Numbered from the stretch's first letter, positions 51,441-60,085 are shown. The stretch is 64,000 bases of DNA from a cyanobacterium endosymbiont of Epithemia clementina EcSB (GCF_029919255.1 NZ_CP123991.1:2519833-2583832); one strand, 5' to 3'. The notes: a model not told the origin generated them from the letters alone. Made by a program: numbers and translations.

Positions 51441-51669
51441 CAATGATATTAGTGACCTTTAAGACTTAATACTTTAGAAAAAAGGCGTGGATATTGCCGA
51501 AAGATACTATCTTAAAACTAAAAATTTTTCTAAAGAAGAACTGTATTGTATTGCTTACTTTCTTGGAAGAGGTATCGCCTAAATTAGAGCTAATCTAGCG
51601 GAAAAATACAAAAAACGATATAAAGGAAAGTACATTTTCCCTTCCCTTGAAAGTATTGGTTTTACATGA
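51441..51669 (+). pseudogene. Relic of an unidentified protein
   Basis: About 75 codons with coding character: KKGVDIAERYYLKTKNFSKE, ELYCIAYFLGRGIA, stop, IRANLAEKYKKRYKGKYIFP and SLESIGFT before the end. Three internal stops are present. The original may have been a small regulatory or nucleic-acid-binding protein given its basic composition, but I do not recognise it. Confidence 0.45.
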
Positions 51670-51860
51670 TAGGGTTAACAGAACTAAACAAATTAGCAAA
51701 ACTATACTTTAAGATATTTATGAGTCATTTCTTCTTAAGGATTACCAAAAATGTGTTCTGTTTTATTTAGCTACTATTAAGTAGCTATAACAATTTCCTC
51801 GATCTAATTCTTGAACATAAAAAAACGGTAGAATTTAGTGTTATGATTGCCTATTGTATA

Positions 51861-52095
51861 TTATTCAGTGACGATGATAATCTTACAGTTCTTTTTTAAC
51901 TGAACAATCAAATATTTTACTTCAGGGGTAGAACTTGGAGCATGAGAAGAAGCGAGTTCATCAATTAAAATCAGTTCTCCTTCAAGGCAAATAATGTTAT
52001 CAATCCATAACCGTTGTTTGTGTAGTATGTCTTCTTAAGAATCATTAATTCTTGCACCGTAGGCAATATTTTAATAAATCTAGGAGTCAGGCATT
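51861..52095 (-). pseudogene. pstB: Phosphate ABC transporter ATPase (PstB) pseudogene fragment
   Basis: Two parts of PstB remain. The first, NIAYGARIND, matches the IYENIAYGARIN stretch in the middle of PstB. Directly after it comes KQRLWID, IICLEGELILIDELASS and STPEVKYLIVQLKKN, IIIVTE, matching [31 protein letters not shown]...IVIVTHN. The Walker B Pro after DE is lost, the ABC signature LSGGQ and about 35 codons before it are deleted, several stops occur, and the gene ends at a stop right after VTE. The 5' part is cut off at about 52095 where the dispersed repeat begins. Confidence 0.75.
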
Positions 52096-52300
52096 GACAG
52101 ATAAACTTAAATACGGTCTGTCTAAAAACATAAAGTTATCACTAAAAATCAAAGAGTAAAAAAATATCAGAACTTTTACACACAAATCAATGGCTAAATG
52201 TTATTCTGATTCTTATACTTAGTATTTTAGCGTTGAGTCTCAATCTTCAGTATGTAATAATTTATCCGAAATGTTTCACAATTTATCTTAATGATCAAGA
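52092..52300. repeat. Dispersed degenerate repeat, copy A
   Basis: From ATTGACAGATAAACTTAAAT (52094) onward this sequence aligns, with many substitutions and small gaps, to the segment beginning at 57874 over about 200 bp in the same orientation. Shared landmarks are the start, a CTAAAAAC/ATAAAAACG stretch, ATCACT, and a CTTTTACACACAAAT / CTTTTGCACAGAAAT block. It adjoins the cut end of dead pstB, as if a mobile element inserted there and then decayed. Confidence 0.6.
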
Positions 52301-52378
52301 GTTATATTTAATAATGATAATAGTTAAAAATTGATAAATTTAAATTTAAAAAATATAATATCATTAATTTAAAAGTTT

Positions 52379-52433
52379 AGATATAATTTAGCAATTGATA
52401 GTTACAGTAACTATCAATTGCTAAATTATATCT
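52379..52433. repeat. Perfect 26-bp hairpin
   Basis: The left arm (52379-52404) begins AGATATAATTTAGCAATTGA and is exactly complementary to 52408-52433, with a 3-nt loop CAG. No intact gene ends on this side, and cimA ends 325 bp to the right in the opposite direction. Confidence 0.88.
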
Positions 52434-52757
52434 ATTCCAGTCTAGGAAATACATACTGAACTTAATTTGTTAATGCGCACTCCTCAAATTTTTTAACCCC
52501 CCTACCTCACAAAAAATCTACAATTAAAGAATATTGGCAAATTCAATAATCCCGTAATTCTAGAGGCTTCAATCAAACTCTCAATAAAGCGATTGATTTA
52601 GCAACTGATTAAGACATAATTAGCTAATTTATCCAATAATATTATTATTTATCTACTTGGTTGAAAACAGCAACTTTTTATGTCTCTTTAGTTCACTGTC
52701 TTGGCTAACTCCCAATACTTTTTAGATAAAGATTCTGTGTGAATATACAACTTAACT

Positions 52758-54380
52758 TCATATGATTACTGTATCCTCCATCGAATTTTTCAAAAGTAAA
52801 CCATATTCAATTCCTTCAACAACTGCTTCATAGGAGGCTTCCAAAATATTGGAGGAAACCCCGATAGTAGTCCAACGTTCTTTGCCATTACTAGACTCAA
52901 CCAAAACTCTTGTTTTAGAAGATGTTCCTGATTCCCCATCCAGGATCCTAACTTTATAATCCGTTAGATGAAACTCTGCAACTCCCGGATAGAAATTTTC
53001 TAGAGCTTTCCGTAAGGCACTATCTAGGGCGGCAACAGGACCATTCCCTTCGGCTACCTCTAATCTATCTTCTCCATTAACTGTAACTTTAATAGTTGCT
53101 AAAGCGTTACTGTAAGATATTTCTTGTCCTTGTAACATATCACAATGTACTTGAAATCCTTTAAGTTGAAACATAGTTTTTCGTTGTCCCAATGCTTGAC
53201 GCATTAAAAGTTCAAAACTAGATTCTGCTGCTTCAAACTGATATCCTTCATGTTCTAACTTTTTGATCTGCTTTAAAATGTCACGACAAGCAATATCTTC
53301 TTTTTTCAACTCAATTCCGAAGGTTTTTGCTTTTGATAAAACATTACTTAATCCTGACTGATCAGAAATGACAATACGCCGTTTATTTCCAACTTTTTCA
53401 GGTTTAATATGTTCATAAGTTAGGGGATTTTTTTGAACAGCCGAAACATGAATTCCTCCTTTATGGGCAAAGGCAGAACGTCCAACAAAAGGAGCATGAT
53501 CATCTGGTGCTAAATTGACAATTTCACTAATTAAACGGCTAGTTTTACTCAATTGCGTTAACTGAGCATCGGTTAAACAAGAATATCCCATTTTAAACTG
53601 TAAATTGGGAATTAAGGTACATAGATTAGCATTACCGCATCTTTCACCATACCCATTGATTGTGCCATGAATCATTCTCACCCCTTCTACCACTCCAGCT
53701 ATCCCATTCGCCACGGCAGTTCCTGAGTCATCATGAGTATGAATTCCTAATTTAGGAAAAGTTTCTTTATCAGGACCTACATCTAACTCTTTGACGACTT
53801 TTTTAACAATTTGGCTAACTTTCTGAGGTAAAGTTCCACCATTGGTGTCGCATAAAACTAACCAAGTAGCCCCTGCATTTTTAGCAGCTTTCAGAGTTTC
53901 TAAAGCATAATCAGGGTTTTGTTCATAGCCATCAAACCAATGTTCTGCATCGTAAATTACTTGTCTTCCCTGACTGCGGAGATATTCAATTGTATCTCCT
54001 ATCATTGCTAAATTTTCTTCCAAGGTGGTTTTTAATCCCTCAGTTACATGGAGATCCCAAGACTTGCCAAAGATAGTTACCCAACGAGTTCCGGCGGCTA
54101 AAATCATCTGTAACATTCGATCACGATCTGAAGGAATATATGGACGACGGGTGGAACAAAAAGCGACGACTTCGGCTTGAATAAGAGGTTCTTCCTGTAA
54201 CTTCCAAAAAAATTGGACATCCTTCGGATTAGCCCCCGGCCACCCTCCCTCAATAAAAGGAATTCCCAGCTCATCGAGTTTGTGGGCAATTTTAAGCTTG
54301 TCCTCTATAGATAGGGCAATTCCCTCCCGTTGCGCCCCATCTCTTAGGGTGGTGTCGTAAACCAAAACTTGATTGGCCAT
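52758..54380 (-). CDS. cimA: Citramalate synthase
   Basis: About 540 residues. It condenses pyruvate and acetyl-CoA to (R)-citramalate, bypassing threonine deaminase in isoleucine synthesis. The LeuA-like TIM barrel starts VLVYDTTLRDGAQREG, with FIEGGWPGANPKD, VLCDTNGGTLP and HTHDDSGTAVANG (metal-binding HxH region) and the family signature GYGERCGNANL. RSAFAHKGGIHVSAV follows, and the C-terminal regulatory domain (ALDSALRKALENFYPGVAEF, YKVRILDGESGTSS) is complete. This length and domain set fit the TIGR00977 citramalate synthase branch. I start at ATG 54380 (MANQVLVYD); ATG 54386 and a further upstream ATG 54443 are in frame. Confidence 0.92.
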   Translation of the reverse strand: MANQVLVYDTTLRDGAQREGIALSIEDKLKIAHKLDELGIPFIEGGWPGANPKDVQFFWKLQEEPLIQAEVVAFCSTRRPYIPSDRDRMLQMILAAGTRWVTIFGKSWDLHVTEGLKTTLEENLAMIGDTIEYLRSQGRQVIYDAEHWFDGYEQNPDYALETLKAAKNAGATWLVLCDTNGGTLPQKVSQIVKKVVKELDVGPDKETFPKLGIHTHDDSGTAVANGIAGVVEGVRMIHGTINGYGERCGNANLCTLIPNLQFKMGYSCLTDAQLTQLSKTSRLISEIVNLAPDDHAPFVGRSAFAHKGGIHVSAVQKNPLTYEHIKPEKVGNKRRIVISDQSGLSNVLSKAKTFGIELKKEDIACRDILKQIKKLEHEGYQFEAAESSFELLMRQALGQRKTMFQLKGFQVHCDMLQGQEISYSNALATIKVTVNGEDRLEVAEGNGPVAALDSALRKALENFYPGVAEFHLTDYKVRILDGESGTSSKTRVLVESSNGKERWTTIGVSSNILEASYEAVVEGIEYGLLLKNSMEDTVII

Positions 54381-54869
54381 ACCCATATAATTATTACTAC
54401 CTAATAAATGTCTGTAAATGTCTGTAAACTTCAAACAAATCAAATCAAACGAGATTAGTTCCGACTATCACAGTGCAAGGCAAAGAACTCGTCTGAGACC
54501 ACAACACTAAACTAACCCAAGCCGTGTTTTTTCTACTGCACTACACCTCGCTCTACAATGATAAGCCAAAATTTAGGGAGTGGTGATCACAATGAAAAGA
54601 CCAAAATTAAATTGATATTTCTCTCGATGATTCACGCAAGTATACGGTGCAGGCTTTCCTACATCAGGATAGTGTGTTGCTATACAGCCTGTCTTTTCTA
54701 GATAAAAAATATTACCATTCATCTAGCCCTCTCCAGATACTTCCATAATCAGTACTACCAACTATCTATCAGCTCTAAATTTATCGTTAAATCACGAAAC
54801 TTTCTTAAACGTTTGGAGATTTTTAGCATTATTGATTGTTTTGTACAACCCGGGGATATGCATTTCAAC

Positions 54870-55065
54870 TGGCTAGGGTAATGGAGTCCATCTGAGGAAA
54901 CTCCTTCTGTCGGTGGACTTCACAGAGTTTAAGAATTTAACCCAAATGGGTGATCTATCTGGGGGAAGTATAAAAACAGATAGACCTATAAACTGGATAT
55001 CGTAAGAGGTGCTTAGCAACACTAACAGGTCGCGGCATCAAATAAAGGTCTTTCATTCTTATTTT
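54870..55065 (+). ncRNA. Candidate structured RNA or 5' leader
   Basis: Several nested helices can be drawn in order. AGTCCA (54886) pairs with TGGACT around an inner GAGGA/TCCTT hairpin; ACCCA pairs with TGGGT; TCTATCTG pairs with CAGATAGA around a purine-rich loop. A T-rich stretch follows at about 55060-55070. I compared it by memory with tmRNA, RNase P RNA, SRP RNA and the TPP, cobalamin, guanidine and Mn riboswitches and found no convincing match. 6S RNA cannot be excluded. One frame through it is also partly open, so a dead gene is an alternative. Confidence 0.35.
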
Positions 55066-55096
55066 TTTATTGTCTAGTTTAAGCAGGAGAACCCCC

Positions 55097-55165
55097 ATGG
55101 AGCTTATATCTCTTTCCCTCATTTTGGCAGGAACTTTTCTTGCGGATTATCTCCTCTACAGTTAG
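55097..55165 (+). CDS. Tiny hydrophobic peptide (22 aa) with strong ribosome site
   Basis: AGCAGGAGA (55082-55090) sits 6 nt upstream of ATG 55097. The ORF reads MELISLSLILAGTFLADYLL then YS and stop, a single short membrane helix. It follows the candidate structured segment on the same strand. Its length is in the range of small photosynthetic or transporter-associated subunits (PetG/L/N, KdpF types), but it matches none of those I can recall. It may be a real micropeptide or a fortuitous frame. Confidence 0.4.
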   Translation: MELISLSLILAGTFLADYLLYS

Positions 55166-55177
55166 GTCGGGGGTAGA

Positions 55178-55372
55178 TTAACTTTCTGAGACACTAACTG
55201 CAGCGGCTAAATAAAACTGAGGCGCAACCGCCGTATAACAAGAGTAAGTTGTAGACTGTCCCCACGGATAGCGCTCTTGTCGACTATTAGCTGTAATTTT
55301 AATCACTTTTTTAGCAGCCTTAAGTTCCAAGAGAAGTTGAGGTTGACTCTTTGGTATTTTGACTTTCTTCAA
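55178..55372 (-). CDS. Possible small protein overlapping the 3' end of nblS
   Basis: A 64-codon frame, the first part of which overlaps the last 53 nt of nblS in another frame. Past the overlap it reads AAKKVIKITANSRQERYPWG, QSTTYSCYTAVAPQFYLAAA and VSVSES, which looks protein-like. The ATG at 55372 lies in the overlap; a TTG near 55329 is an alternative start just before the nblS stop. I do not recognise the family. It could be a translationally coupled small gene or a relic tail. Confidence 0.4.
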   Translation of the reverse strand: MKKVKIPKSQPQLLLELKAAKKVIKITANSRQERYPWGQSTTYSCYTAVAPQFYLAAAVSVSES

Positions 55373-57341
55373 GGGATATGGAACTTTCTTGATATATCAC
55401 TAAATCAAACCAAAAAGTTGTTCCAACGCCGACCTCACTAATCAAATGAATTTGACTATGGTGTTTTTCGATTATGTTTTTAACAATGGATAGCCCTAAT
55501 CCTGTTCCTTCTAGTGTATGAACACGGTTTTCCACACGAAAGAAACGGTCAAAAATCGCCTCTTGATCTTCAGTATCAATCCCAATTCCTGTATCAGCGA
55601 TTTCTATTCTTACCTGAGGTTGATAAGTAGAGTTATAAGAACTTTTCACCAGTTGATAAGCTCGAATCACGATTCTTCCACCCGCCTCAGTAAATTTTAA
55701 GCTATTGCCGACTAGATTAGTCATCACTTGAAGTAAAAGGTCGTAATGTCCCAAGATAGGAGTTAAATTGGGTTCTATCTCTTGAGTTAAGGTTAATTGT
55801 TTATCCTTAGCATTTAGTTGGTAAGTACGTAGAATTTGTTCGACCACCTGATTGATATCAACCCGATCAAGATGATAAATTTTTGAGGATTCTAGACGGG
55901 ATAGATCAAGAACATCATTCACTAAACGAGTGAGGCGATCAGTTTCATTGTTGGCAGTTTCCAAGAACTCCCTACGTTCGTTTTCTGTTAGATCTTTGCC
56001 AAATTCACTTAAGGTTTCAATAAAAGATTTGATATTGAATAAAGGGGTTCTTAACTCATGAGAAACATTACTGATGAATTGACTTTTAGCTGCATTTAGC
56101 TCCACTTCACGGGTAATATCTTGCACCGTCATCGCAATACCTTTGAGGGTTTCGCGGTATTGATCAAAAACTTGAGTTAAGAGAACCCGAATAATGCGCT
56201 GAGTCGGTTGGGTTAGCGTAATACGGAACTCCCAAGGGGATCCTCCTTGATGACTCTCAGAAGTTTCAGAAAGTGATTCGGGGGAATTTTGATCTTCGTT
56301 TGTGTGAGCGTCTTCCTGAGCCATTTCTTGAAGAGGAGTTGTCAATTGCCAGGTTAATTCTGGGGACAAAAGTTCAAATATATTGGTTCCAATTACATCT
56401 TTTCCTTCCCAACCAAACATCCGCCGCGCCCGTGGATTAACTAAGAGTAATTCTAAGTTAGAGTCAAGCAGAATAGCCCCATCGACAATAGTTGAAACGA
56501 GGGTTTCGAGCTTAGCCTTCTCAGCAGTTAATTCTTCAATATTTTGTTCTTCATAGCGTTCGAGACGTTCAGCCATTTCATTGAAACTGCAGATTAATTC
56601 GCCTAATTCTCCCTCAAAAGGTAAATTAATCCGTTGTTTAAAGTTTCCGGCGGCGATATTTTTGACCCCAACTAACAATTCTTTAATTGGTCGGGTAATG
56701 GTTAAAGCGTTAAAAACAGCCCCTAGAATAACCATAGCCCAAATAGCGACAAAAACTGCAATCGTAACATCCCTAGTAAGGTTGGAGGAATTTACCACTG
56801 TAGGATTAGGATTAATGCCAATGGCAAGAATTCCTAAATAATTACCGTCATGTTTCAATGGAACAAAAACATCAGTTACCTTTCCATCGGGACTGAGATG
56901 TTGACGGACAAGAGGAAAACTAGCATTTGTTAGATCAGTTTTAGGTAACTGAATATACCGTTCAATAGTTAGAGAATTTTGAACTTCTGCAGCGGAATAG
57001 GGAATACCGAAGAAAATTTTACCATCGCGATCAGCATATATAATATAACGAACGCTAGAAGTACTCTGATAGAAACGACTAGAAATGCGGGCAACATCAG
57101 TTAAGTGATCTTCAGCGATCAGGTGAGCAACATTAGATGCTAACAAAAGCCCCAAATCTCGGCCAAAGCGAGTATCATTCAGTTGGGCTTCTTGCTGAAT
57201 GCTATTGACTGCCCAAAAGGTTAACCCACTCATGAACAAAGAAACAGCTAAAGTGGCTCCTGCCATTAATCTGGTTTGCAGGGTAAACTCTGACCACCAG
57301 CGTCTAATAATTTCTTGAATTGTTGTCAAAAGTGTCAGCAA
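55320..57341 (-). CDS. nblS: Two-component sensor histidine kinase NblS (Hik33/DspA)
   Basis: A 673-residue membrane kinase. TM1 is at about 28-46, an extracytoplasmic sensor loop at 47-193, and TM2 at 194-215, followed by HAMP (216-270), a short coiled coil, a PAS domain (about 280-400), the HisKA box with His428 in NVSHELRTP, and the ATPase domain with LVGNSLKF (542-549), DTGIGI (583-588) and EGTGLGLSI (611-619). This is the only sensor kinase conserved almost throughout cyanobacteria and plastids of red algae. It controls high-light, cold, osmotic and nutrient-stress responses through RpaB, and was named for its role in phycobilisome degradation. It is intact though apcF is dead, pointing to its non-photosynthetic roles. 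Confidence 0.93.
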   Translation of the reverse strand: MLTLLTTIQEIIRRWWSEFTLQTRLMAGATLAVSLFMSGLTFWAVNSIQQEAQLNDTRFGRDLGLLLASNVAHLIAEDHLTDVARISSRFYQSTSSVRYIIYADRDGKIFFGIPYSAAEVQNSLTIERYIQLPKTDLTNASFPLVRQHLSPDGKVTDVFVPLKHDGNYLGILAIGINPNPTVVNSSNLTRDVTIAVFVAIWAMVILGAVFNALTITRPIKELLVGVKNIAAGNFKQRINLPFEGELGELICSFNEMAERLERYEEQNIEELTAEKAKLETLVSTIVDGAILLDSNLELLLVNPRARRMFGWEGKDVIGTNIFELLSPELTWQLTTPLQEMAQEDAHTNEDQNSPESLSETSESHQGGSPWEFRITLTQPTQRIIRVLLTQVFDQYRETLKGIAMTVQDITREVELNAAKSQFISNVSHELRTPLFNIKSFIETLSEFGKDLTENERREFLETANNETDRLTRLVNDVLDLSRLESSKIYHLDRVDINQVVEQILRTYQLNAKDKQLTLTQEIEPNLTPILGHYDLLLQVMTNLVGNSLKFTEAGGRIVIRAYQLVKSSYNSTYQPQVRIEIADTGIGIDTEDQEAIFDRFFRVENRVHTLEGTGLGLSIVKNIIEKHHSQIHLISEVGVGTTFWFDLVIYQESSISLEESQNTKESTSTSLGT

Positions 57342-57537
57342 GATAGACTCGAAATGAATAGTTTTACATCTCTATTGGTTTTACCAACTTATTCTAAATT
57401 GTAAATGACTTCTAAGCTTAGGAAAATGCTCACTTCTTATGCTTCATAATCATCAATTTTCATAAAAAACACTCTACTGTAGATGATAATCTGTGAGGTG
57501 TGATGAATGAGAATGGGAGGTGTAAAGTTTTTTTAGA

Positions 57538-57719
57538 TTAAACATTATAAATGCGGTATTCATCAGCTTCGGGGGATTCTCCACGATACCATCGGAAGTC
57601 AGTGGGTTCTTCCCTAGACAAAGAATTTATCGACCTCACCCCATGCCATAGCTGCTTTAGAGTTATATTTTTAGTCTAGTTGATGAGCTTTGATGAAAAA
57701 ACTATTAATTCTTTATTGA
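57538..57719 (-). pseudogene. CP12-like protein pseudogene
   Basis: The first segment reads INSFFIKAHQLD, stop, KYNSKAAMAWGEVDKFFV, matching the CP12 core (AxxxCDxxGxxSxECAAAWDAVEEL). After a frameshift the tail reads EEPTDFRWYRGESPEADEYR followed by IYNV and stop, matching the CP12 C-terminus YCDENPEADECRIYD. The redox cysteines of the C-terminal pair are replaced by Arg and Tyr, and no Cys precedes the AAMAW block. CP12 inhibits GAPDH (Gap2) and phosphoribulokinase in the dark. One stop, one frameshift and the missing cysteines make it non-functional. Identification rests on short motifs, so it is moderate. Confidence 0.6.
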
Positions 57720-57872
57720 AATACATGAATTATAGTCAGTTTTCCTTTTCACATCTGTATTCATTTGCTTGCCTTATCTTGACTTAGGTGGAATTCTAGG
57801 TTAAACTCACTTATTTTTGTCATTTATTTAGGTGAAGTTTAGCTAAAACTAGTCATATAAGCTACCGGTTAG

Positions 57873-58110
57873 CAATTGATAGATAAACTTGAATATAGAC
57901 TATATAAAAACGTATGTAATCACTTCTCTTAAATTAAGAAGCAGAAAAATGATCTAAAAGAGTAGATTATCAAACTAAAATATGGGTGCAGAGACTTTTG
58001 CACAGAAATTAAGTGTTATTTAGACTTCTACACTTATTTTTTAGTAACTGAACCCAATATTCATGCTATTGTCTGAGATGTTTAAAGATTTTTTCGATGA
58101 CCAGGAATTG
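57873..58110. repeat. Dispersed degenerate repeat, copy B
   Basis: It begins ATTGATAGATAAACTTGAAT (57874) and runs parallel to copy A at 52092-52300 with landmarks in the same order. Divergence is high, suggesting an old element. I see no open transposase frame in either copy. Confidence 0.6.
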
Positions 58111-58616
58111 GGTCTTAATAATTAGGAATAGCTAAAAATCGACAAGTCTCAATTAAATTAAGAAAGTCCAAGTCAGTTAAAAATCTAGAAGTAGAGGAAA
58201 ACGAAAAAATTGTTTATTTGAAATTCGAAATTTTAATTTTTTTTAAATGATATCGTCCAGTTTTTTAACCATATCTTGTTAAGACATTCAAGACATAAAT
58301 AATAGGGCTAAAGAGTTAGTCGATGACTGATATTAAATCTGAAGAGAGTTATCTCGCAAAGTTAAGTTTTACCCTATTTTAGTTTTAGAGTATTTGAGTC
58401 AAAATTTAATTCCTTTATTTTAATTTACTTATTTTTTTAAAAAAATAGTCATTATTAAGCAATTTTAAGTTAATCCAATATATGATAATTGCTTTATTTA
58501 TTCTAGACAATACATTTTGTAGGAAACCGGAGAAAATGTAACTCCTACAGACATTAAAATAATGACTTTGTCATTATTCACCAATTAAATAAAATGGGGT
58601 AATCTCTTCCATAAGA

Positions 58617-59840
58617 TTAGATTATCGCCTCAAGTGCTGCTTCTAATGCAATAGAAATATGAGTCCAATGGGTTCCCCCCTGACAAAAAACGATGTAAGG
58701 TTCTCGCAGGGGTCCGTCAGCAGAAAGTTCTGAGGTACTTCCATCCACAAAGGTTCCCCCAGCCATCACTAATTGACTTTCATATCCTGGCATTGTAGCG
58801 GGAACGGGGCTTAAATAGGAACCTACTGGAGAACAGCCTTGAATCGCCTTACAGAAGGCAGTTAATTTCTCTGGGGAACCTAATTGAATCGCCTGAATAA
58901 CATCCCGACGGGAAACCAACGGCAACGGATTAACAGGATATCCTAATTTATTAAAAACATAGGCAATTAAATGACTTCCTTTGACTGCTTCCCCCACTAA
59001 TTGTGGGGCTAAAAACAATCCCTGAAATAACAACCGATTTTGATTAAAAGTTGCTCCTCCTTCTGTGCCAATTCCTGGAGCAGTTAAGCGACAAGCTGCC
59101 ATTTCTACCAACTCTTTCTGTCCAGCAACATAGCCTCCGGCCGTGACTAAAGTTCCCCCAGGATTTTTAATTAAAGAACCTGCCATCAAATCTGCACCGA
59201 CGGCTGTAGGTTCAATGGTTTCAATAAATTCCCCATAACAATTATCCACCAAACAAACCGTATTAGAGTTTTGCTGTTTAATGACAGCAATAATTTCTTC
59301 AATTTCTGCAATTGAAAGGCTTTTACGCCAAGAATAGCCACATGAACGTTGAATCAGAACAAGTCGAGTATTATCCTTGATAACAGTTTTTAAAGTTGCC
59401 CAATCGAGGGTTCCTGAATCAAGTAACGGCACTTCTCGATAATCGATGTTAAACTCCTTTAAGGAACCTTGACAATTTCCTCGTAGGCCAATAACCTCTT
59501 CGAGGGTGTCATAGGGAGAACCAGCAACTGACAGCATTTCGTCCCCTGGACGGAGAATACCAAATAAAGCACAGGCGATCGCATGGGTTCCTGAGACAAA
59601 TTGTACTCGAACGAGGGCTGTTTGAGCTCCCATAACTTCTGCAAAAACCTTATCTAGGGTTTCTCGTCCTAAATCGTCGTGTCCATAGCCACTAACACTT
59701 GCAAAATGGTGAACTCCAACGCGGTGAAGGCGAAAAGCACTTAAGATTTTTTTGAGATTTTGCTTGACCTTGGCGTCGATTTCCGAAAAGATCGGAAGGA
59801 GTGCTTTTTCGGCCTCTTCTAGAATCGCTCTGTTGTTCAT
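58617..59840 (-). CDS. Methionine gamma-lyase-family PLP enzyme (COG4100)
   Basis: A 407-residue fold-type I PLP enzyme of the family sometimes labelled aluminium resistance protein or methionine gamma-lyase-like. The N-terminal HRVGVHHFASVSGYGHDDLG, the FVSGTHAIACALFG cofactor loop, CLVDNCYGEFIE and the Schiff-base lysine segment LIKNPGGTLVTAGGY mark the family. The C-terminus ends with GPLREPYIVFCQGG and THWTHISIALE. The true substrate of the cyanobacterial group is not established; C-S lyase activity is likely. It stands alone and intact. A HIP1 octamer lies at 59575-59582. Confidence 0.87.
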   Translation of the reverse strand: MNNRAILEEAEKALLPIFSEIDAKVKQNLKKILSAFRLHRVGVHHFASVSGYGHDDLGRETLDKVFAEVMGAQTALVRVQFVSGTHAIACALFGILRPGDEMLSVAGSPYDTLEEVIGLRGNCQGSLKEFNIDYREVPLLDSGTLDWATLKTVIKDNTRLVLIQRSCGYSWRKSLSIAEIEEIIAVIKQQNSNTVCLVDNCYGEFIETIEPTAVGADLMAGSLIKNPGGTLVTAGGYVAGQKELVEMAACRLTAPGIGTEGGATFNQNRLLFQGLFLAPQLVGEAVKGSHLIAYVFNKLGYPVNPLPLVSRRDVIQAIQLGSPEKLTAFCKAIQGCSPVGSYLSPVPATMPGYESQLVMAGGTFVDGSTSELSADGPLREPYIVFCQGGTHWTHISIALEAALEAII

Positions 59841-60085
59841 TTGTTCTCCAAAAGGACAATTTCATTGCTGATTACTGATTCTAAAGCTGAAATAGTTATT
59901 TCTGTCAAATAGGAAAATCTATGCTAGTTCAATTGTGGTAAAATACGAAGGTGATTGTTTTCTTGAGAACTCTGAATAATTAGTTCAATCTTCATGACCA
60001 ATTTTCTTCATAATTGAAAAGCTAGTTTTTAAATTACGAACTCTGGCATAATCTCGTCTAAATACGTTTACATTTAGGTTACTAC

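Larger units (their letters stand above)
51313..52757. other. Decayed region (1.4 kb) between recN and cimA
   Basis: It contains an unidentified plus-strand relic (51441-51669), a dead pstB fragment on the minus strand (51861-52095), a dispersed repeat copy (52092-52300) and a 26-bp hairpin (52379-52433). The last 300 bp show weak coding-like minus-strand text (ESLSKKYWELAKTVN) that I cannot identify. Confidence 0.6.
54381..55177. other. Spacer (0.8 kb) with a candidate structured transcript and tiny ORF
   Basis: GC content is higher than in other spacers. The first 450 bp hold no gene that I recognise; the last part holds the structured segment (54870-55065) and the 22-codon ORF (55097-55165). 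Confidence 0.45.
57342..58616. other. Decayed spacer (1.3 kb) upstream of nblS
   Basis: It contains the CP12-like relic (57538-57719) and the second dispersed repeat copy (57873-58110). Near 58434 is a T7A7 palindrome (TATTTTTTTAAAAAAATA). No intact gene. Confidence 0.6.
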
